Source of the DNA: Oscillospiraceae bacterium
GTDB taxonomy: Bacteria; Bacillota; Clostridia; Oscillospirales; Butyricicoccaceae
DNA length: 8,385 nt
Reading direction: 5' to 3'
Assembly: GCA_902797555.1 (NCBI GenBank)
Contig: CADBTM010000196.1
Coordinates: 1-8,385, forward strand
Below the pieces are notes generated by a model. It saw only the letters and a list, made by a program, of their open reading frames with translations, made no database searches and had not been told where the DNA came from. The first letter of the stretch is position 1, and each line of letters starts with the position of its first letter. Below are positions 5,790-8,385 of the stretch, piece after piece. Position numbers and translations under genes: made by a program.

Positions 5790-5872
5790 ATATAAAATAT
5801 CCCCTTTCGCCGCCATATCCGCCGGGCGTTTCCGCATCCCGGCAAAATAGCACGTGAAAAGGAGGCTCCCTT

Positions 5873-7369
5873 ATGAATTGGCTGATACACGGATTGATTT
5901 ATCTCGGAAGCCTGCTGATGGTGTACAACATCATCGGCTTTGTGCGCTTTGCCCGCCGCATCCGGGGCATGAAAGGCTGGGGGACCAAAAGCTGGATCCT
6001 GCATGTTCCCATCGTCCTGCTGGTTTTGTTCCTGCTGGGCTATCTGGGCGTGGGCATTTTCGGCAAGCCCGACCTGCTGGTGAGCGGGATCCTCTTTGGC
6101 GGAAGCATTTTCGTTTTCGTCATGTATCGGCTCACCCGCCGCATCACCGACCGCATCATAGAAAACGAGCAGATCGAGGCAAAGCTGATGGCATCGGAGG
6201 AGGCCAACCGCACCAAAACCGCCTTTCTCGCCAGCATGAGCCACGAGATGCGTACCCCCATGAACGTCATCCTCGGTCTGGATCGTCTGGCCCTCAACGA
6301 GCCCGGTCTTTCCCCAAAAACCCGGCAGCAGCTGGAAACCATCGGTCAGAGCGGCCGGCACCTTCTCGATCTGATCAACAATATTCTGGAGATGAACGAT
6401 CTGGACACCGGCGCGCTGGAGCTCAAGCGCGAGCCCATGTGCGTCGCCGACATGCTGGATCAGGTCAACGCCATCGTCCGGACGCTGTGCGAGGAAAAGG
6501 GTCTGGAGTACCGCTATCAGGCCGAGGGCGACCTGCCCGCATGCTGCGAGGGCGACGAGATCCAGCTGAAAAAGCTGCTGCTCGGTCTGCTGGACAACGC
6601 CGTAAAATACACCGATGCCTCGGGCAAGGTCACCTTTGCCGTCACCTCCCAGCCGGAGGACGGGCGGGCAAAGCTGCGCTTTTCCGTTGCGGACACCGGC
6701 GTTGGCATGAGCGAGGAGTTTCTCTCCAAGGTGTTTGAGCCCTTCTCCCAGGAGGACGCCAGCTCCACCAACCGCTTCGGCGGCAGCGGGCTGGGTCTTG
6801 CCGTGTCCAAAAACATGGCCGAGCTGATGGACGGCTCGCTGGAGGTGCAAAGTGAAAAGGGGCGCGGCTCCACCTTTGTCCTCACCGTATCGCTGCCCGT
6901 TCTGGAGGTTCCCGGCGGAGCCGCCGTTCCGCCGGAGGCGGAGGAGATCTCGCTGGCGGGACGCCGTGTGCTGGTGGTTGAGGACGTCCCGGAAAATGCC
7001 GAGATCGTGCAGGATCTTCTCGAGCTGGAGGACGTGGAATCCGACCATGCCGAAAACGGCCAGATCGCCCTCGATTGCTTTTCTCAGGCGCCTCCCGGCA
7101 CCTATGACTTGATTCTGATGGATATCCGCATGCCGGTGATGGACGGTCTGGAGGCCACCCGCCGCATCCGTGCTCTCCCCCGGGAGGACGCCGGGCGCAT
7201 TCCCATCGTCGCCCTGACGGCAAACGCTTTTCAAAGTGACATCGACGCCGCGCTGGCGGTGGGCATGAACGAGCTTTTGGCCAAGCCCACCGACGCCGAT
7301 TGCCTGTATGCAGCTCTGAAAAAATGGATTTCTGTTTCGCAAGCAGAGAAAGGGGGCGCCACCAAATGA
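5873..7369 (+). CDS. Membrane hybrid sensor histidine kinase (3 TM, HisKA, HATPase, receiver)
   Basis: 498 residues. Three membrane segments (about 7-26, 43-63, 67-85) with only short loops, so there is no sizeable extracytoplasmic sensor domain and no visible PAS, GAF or HAMP. A short helical linker leads to HisKA with the phospho-acceptor H124 in SHEMRTP. The ATPase domain shows the N box DNAVKYT (241-247), G1 DTGVGM (274-279) and G2 GGSGLGL (303-309). A C-terminal receiver (about 364-485) has the acidic pair E370-D371, phospho-acceptor D417 in LMDIRMPVMDG, T449 and K471. All catalytic residues are present, so it should autophosphorylate and pass phosphate to its own receiver. No Hpt domain is visible in the window. 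ATG 5873 follows AAAAGGAGG at 7 bases. The stop overlaps the next start (ATGA at 7366-7369), so the response regulator is translationally coupled and the likely partner. Confidence 0.95.
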   Translation: MNWLIHGLIYLGSLLMVYNIIGFVRFARRIRGMKGWGTKSWILHVPIVLLVLFLLGYLGVGIFGKPDLLVSGILFGGSIFVFVMYRLTRRITDRIIENEQIEAKLMASEEANRTKTAFLASMSHEMRTPMNVILGLDRLALNEPGLSPKTRQQLETIGQSGRHLLDLINNILEMNDLDTGALELKREPMCVADMLDQVNAIVRTLCEEKGLEYRYQAEGDLPACCEGDEIQLKKLLLGLLDNAVKYTDASGKVTFAVTSQPEDGRAKLRFSVADTGVGMSEEFLSKVFEPFSQEDASSTNRFGGSGLGLAVSKNMAELMDGSLEVQSEKGRGSTFVLTVSLPVLEVPGGAAVPPEAEEISLAGRRVLVVEDVPENAEIVQDLLELEDVESDHAENGQIALDCFSQAPPGTYDLILMDIRMPVMDGLEATRRIRALPREDAGRIPIVALTANAFQSDIDAALAVGMNELLAKPTDADCLYAALKKWISVSQAEKGGATK

Positions 7370-8385
7370 TTCAGTCCAAACAGATCCAGCGGCTAAAGCT
7401 GGTATTGGTTGTGGACGACCAGGAGATCAACCGGGACGCGCTCGGTGTGATTCTGGAAGAGGAATATGAGGTTCTGTACGCCGAAAACGGCAAGGAGGCG
7501 CTGGAGCAGATGCGTGCCCGCGCCGACGCCATGTCGCTGGTGCTCCTCGATCTGATGATGCCCGTGATGAACGGCTTTGAGGTGCTGGAGATCGTCCGGC
7601 AGGACGAGCAGCTCAAGCACATCCCCGTCATCGTTCTGACGGCGGAAAAAAGCGCCGAGCTGCGGGCGCTGCAGCTGGGCGCGGCCGATTTTATCACCAA
7701 GCCCTTTGATATGTCCGAGGTCATCCTCGCCCGCGTGGCGCGGATCATCGAGCTGAGCGAAGGCCGCCAGCTGATCTCGGCCGCCGAGCACGACCGGCTG
7801 ACCATGCTCTATACCCGCAACTTCTTCTTTGAATATGCCAACCGGCTGTATCAGTATCATCCCGAGCTCCATCCGGATGCCATCGTGATGAACATCGAGC
7901 AGTTCCACACCATCAACGACCTCAACGGGCGGGAGTTCGGCGACGACGTGCTCCGCCTGCTGGGCAGCGAGATCCGCGCCTTTTTGTCCGAAACGCAGGG
8001 CATCGCCGGCCGCTTTGAGGCCGACCGCTTTGCGATCTTCTGTACACATCAGCCCGACTATGCCGCCGTGCTCAACCGCTTTCAGGAGAAAGTGAACAGC
8101 GTCTTTCCCAACGCCAACGTCCAGCTGCGCATGGGCGTGATGCCCTGGCAGGAGGGCGTGGAGCCCGTGCTGCTCTTTGACCGTGCCCGCGCCGCCTGCA
8201 ATATGGTGCGGGGCGACTATCAGAACCCGCTGATGATCTATAACGAGGATATGCGCATGCGGGAGCTGCTCAATCAGCGCCTGCTCAACGACCTCCGCCC
8301 CGCCGTGGAGGGCAGGCAGCTGCAGGTCTATTATCAGCCCAAATACAACATCCAGTGCGACCCGCCCCGGCTTTCCAGCGCCGAA
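7366..8385 (+). CDS. Response regulator: receiver, degenerate GGDEF, EAL (3' end off the window)
   Basis: 340 residues visible, open at the right edge. The receiver domain (about 11-128) has D17-D18, phospho-acceptor D62 in LLDLMMPVMNG, T92 and K112. Residues about 141-295 are GGDEF-like but degenerate: the signature is EADRF (218-222), the usual metal Asp is N176 in MNIEQFHTIND, and DxLTG reads DRLTMLYTR. No cyclase activity is expected, though such domains may bind GTP or act in dimerisation. Residues about 305 onward start an EAL c-di-GMP phosphodiesterase domain (QLQVYYQPKYNIQ, 318-330). The window stops at SSAE, exactly where the AEALxRW motif should begin, so catalytic competence cannot be judged. 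The start ATG overlaps the kinase stop, and AAAGGGGG lies 9 bases upstream inside the kinase gene. It is predicted to be phosphorylated by that kinase and to degrade c-di-GMP. Confidence 0.93.
   Translation, partial: MIQSKQIQRLKLVLVVDDQEINRDALGVILEEEYEVLYAENGKEALEQMRARADAMSLVLLDLMMPVMNGFEVLEIVRQDEQLKHIPVIVLTAEKSAELRALQLGAADFITKPFDMSEVILARVARIIELSEGRQLISAAEHDRLTMLYTRNFFFEYANRLYQYHPELHPDAIVMNIEQFHTINDLNGREFGDDVLRLLGSEIRAFLSETQGIAGRFEADRFAIFCTHQPDYAAVLNRFQEKVNSVFPNANVQLRMGVMPWQEGVEPVLLFDRARAACNMVRGDYQNPLMIYNEDMRMRELLNQRLLNDLRPAVEGRQLQVYYQPKYNIQCDPPRLSSAE

Noticed and set aside
5579..5872. Possible c-di-GMP riboswitch in the divergent intergenic region
   Set aside because: Neither leader (about 68 and 77 bases) shows the conserved GEMM core or a matching fold that I can recognise, and both are short for an aptamer plus expression platform.
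5783..7342. 519-codon minus-strand open frame opposite the histidine kinase
   Set aside because: Antisense shadow of a kinase whose every motif is intact. Low-complexity composition with no recognisable domain.

Overview
The window looks like chromosome from a GC-rich member of the Firmicutes, most likely a gut-type clostridium of the Oscillospiraceae/Ruminococcaceae kind. This rests on strongly G/C-biased third codon positions, AGGAGG-like ribosome binding sites 6-9 bases before the starts, sigma-A-type promoters with 17-base spacers, stem-loop plus T-run terminators, and the families present (M42 peptidase, MntR/DtxR regulator, DUF1508 protein, stand-alone E2-like acyltransferase fold). The taxonomic placement is inference. 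I see no rRNA, tRNA, CRISPR array, insertion sequence or phage gene.

Left part (1-3330), household or accessory single genes. An M42-family metallo-aminopeptidase runs leftward off the window edge. It is divergent from a small MntR/DtxR-type metal-responsive repressor (1234-1599) that has its own promoter and terminator. After an AT-rich promoter region comes a small tandem-DUF1508 protein (1876-2235) with a strong terminator. A near-consensus promoter then drives a 298-residue lone protein of the E2/chloramphenicol acetyltransferase fold (2384-3280) whose catalytic motif is degenerate. A stem-loop at 3285-3329 serves as terminator for both this gene and the convergent one.

Right part (3332-8385), a cyclic-di-GMP signalling locus. 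A leftward gene encodes an APC-superfamily amino-acid-permease-like membrane protein fused to a C-terminal GGDEF diguanylate cyclase domain with an intact signature and no RxxD inhibitory site. Divergent from it, across 294 bases holding two good back-to-back promoters, is a translationally coupled pair. The first gene is a membrane hybrid histidine kinase (3 TM, HisKA, HATPase, receiver). The second is a response regulator with receiver, degenerate GGDEF (EADRF) and the beginning of an EAL domain, cut by the window edge at the first two residues of its EAL-type motif.

The likely logic, which is inference, is that the permease-cyclase makes c-di-GMP in response to an extracellular or transported small molecule. 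The kinase and response regulator would then control its breakdown through the EAL domain. The permease-GGDEF fusion and its placement opposite a phosphorelay-controlled phosphodiesterase are the most interesting things here.
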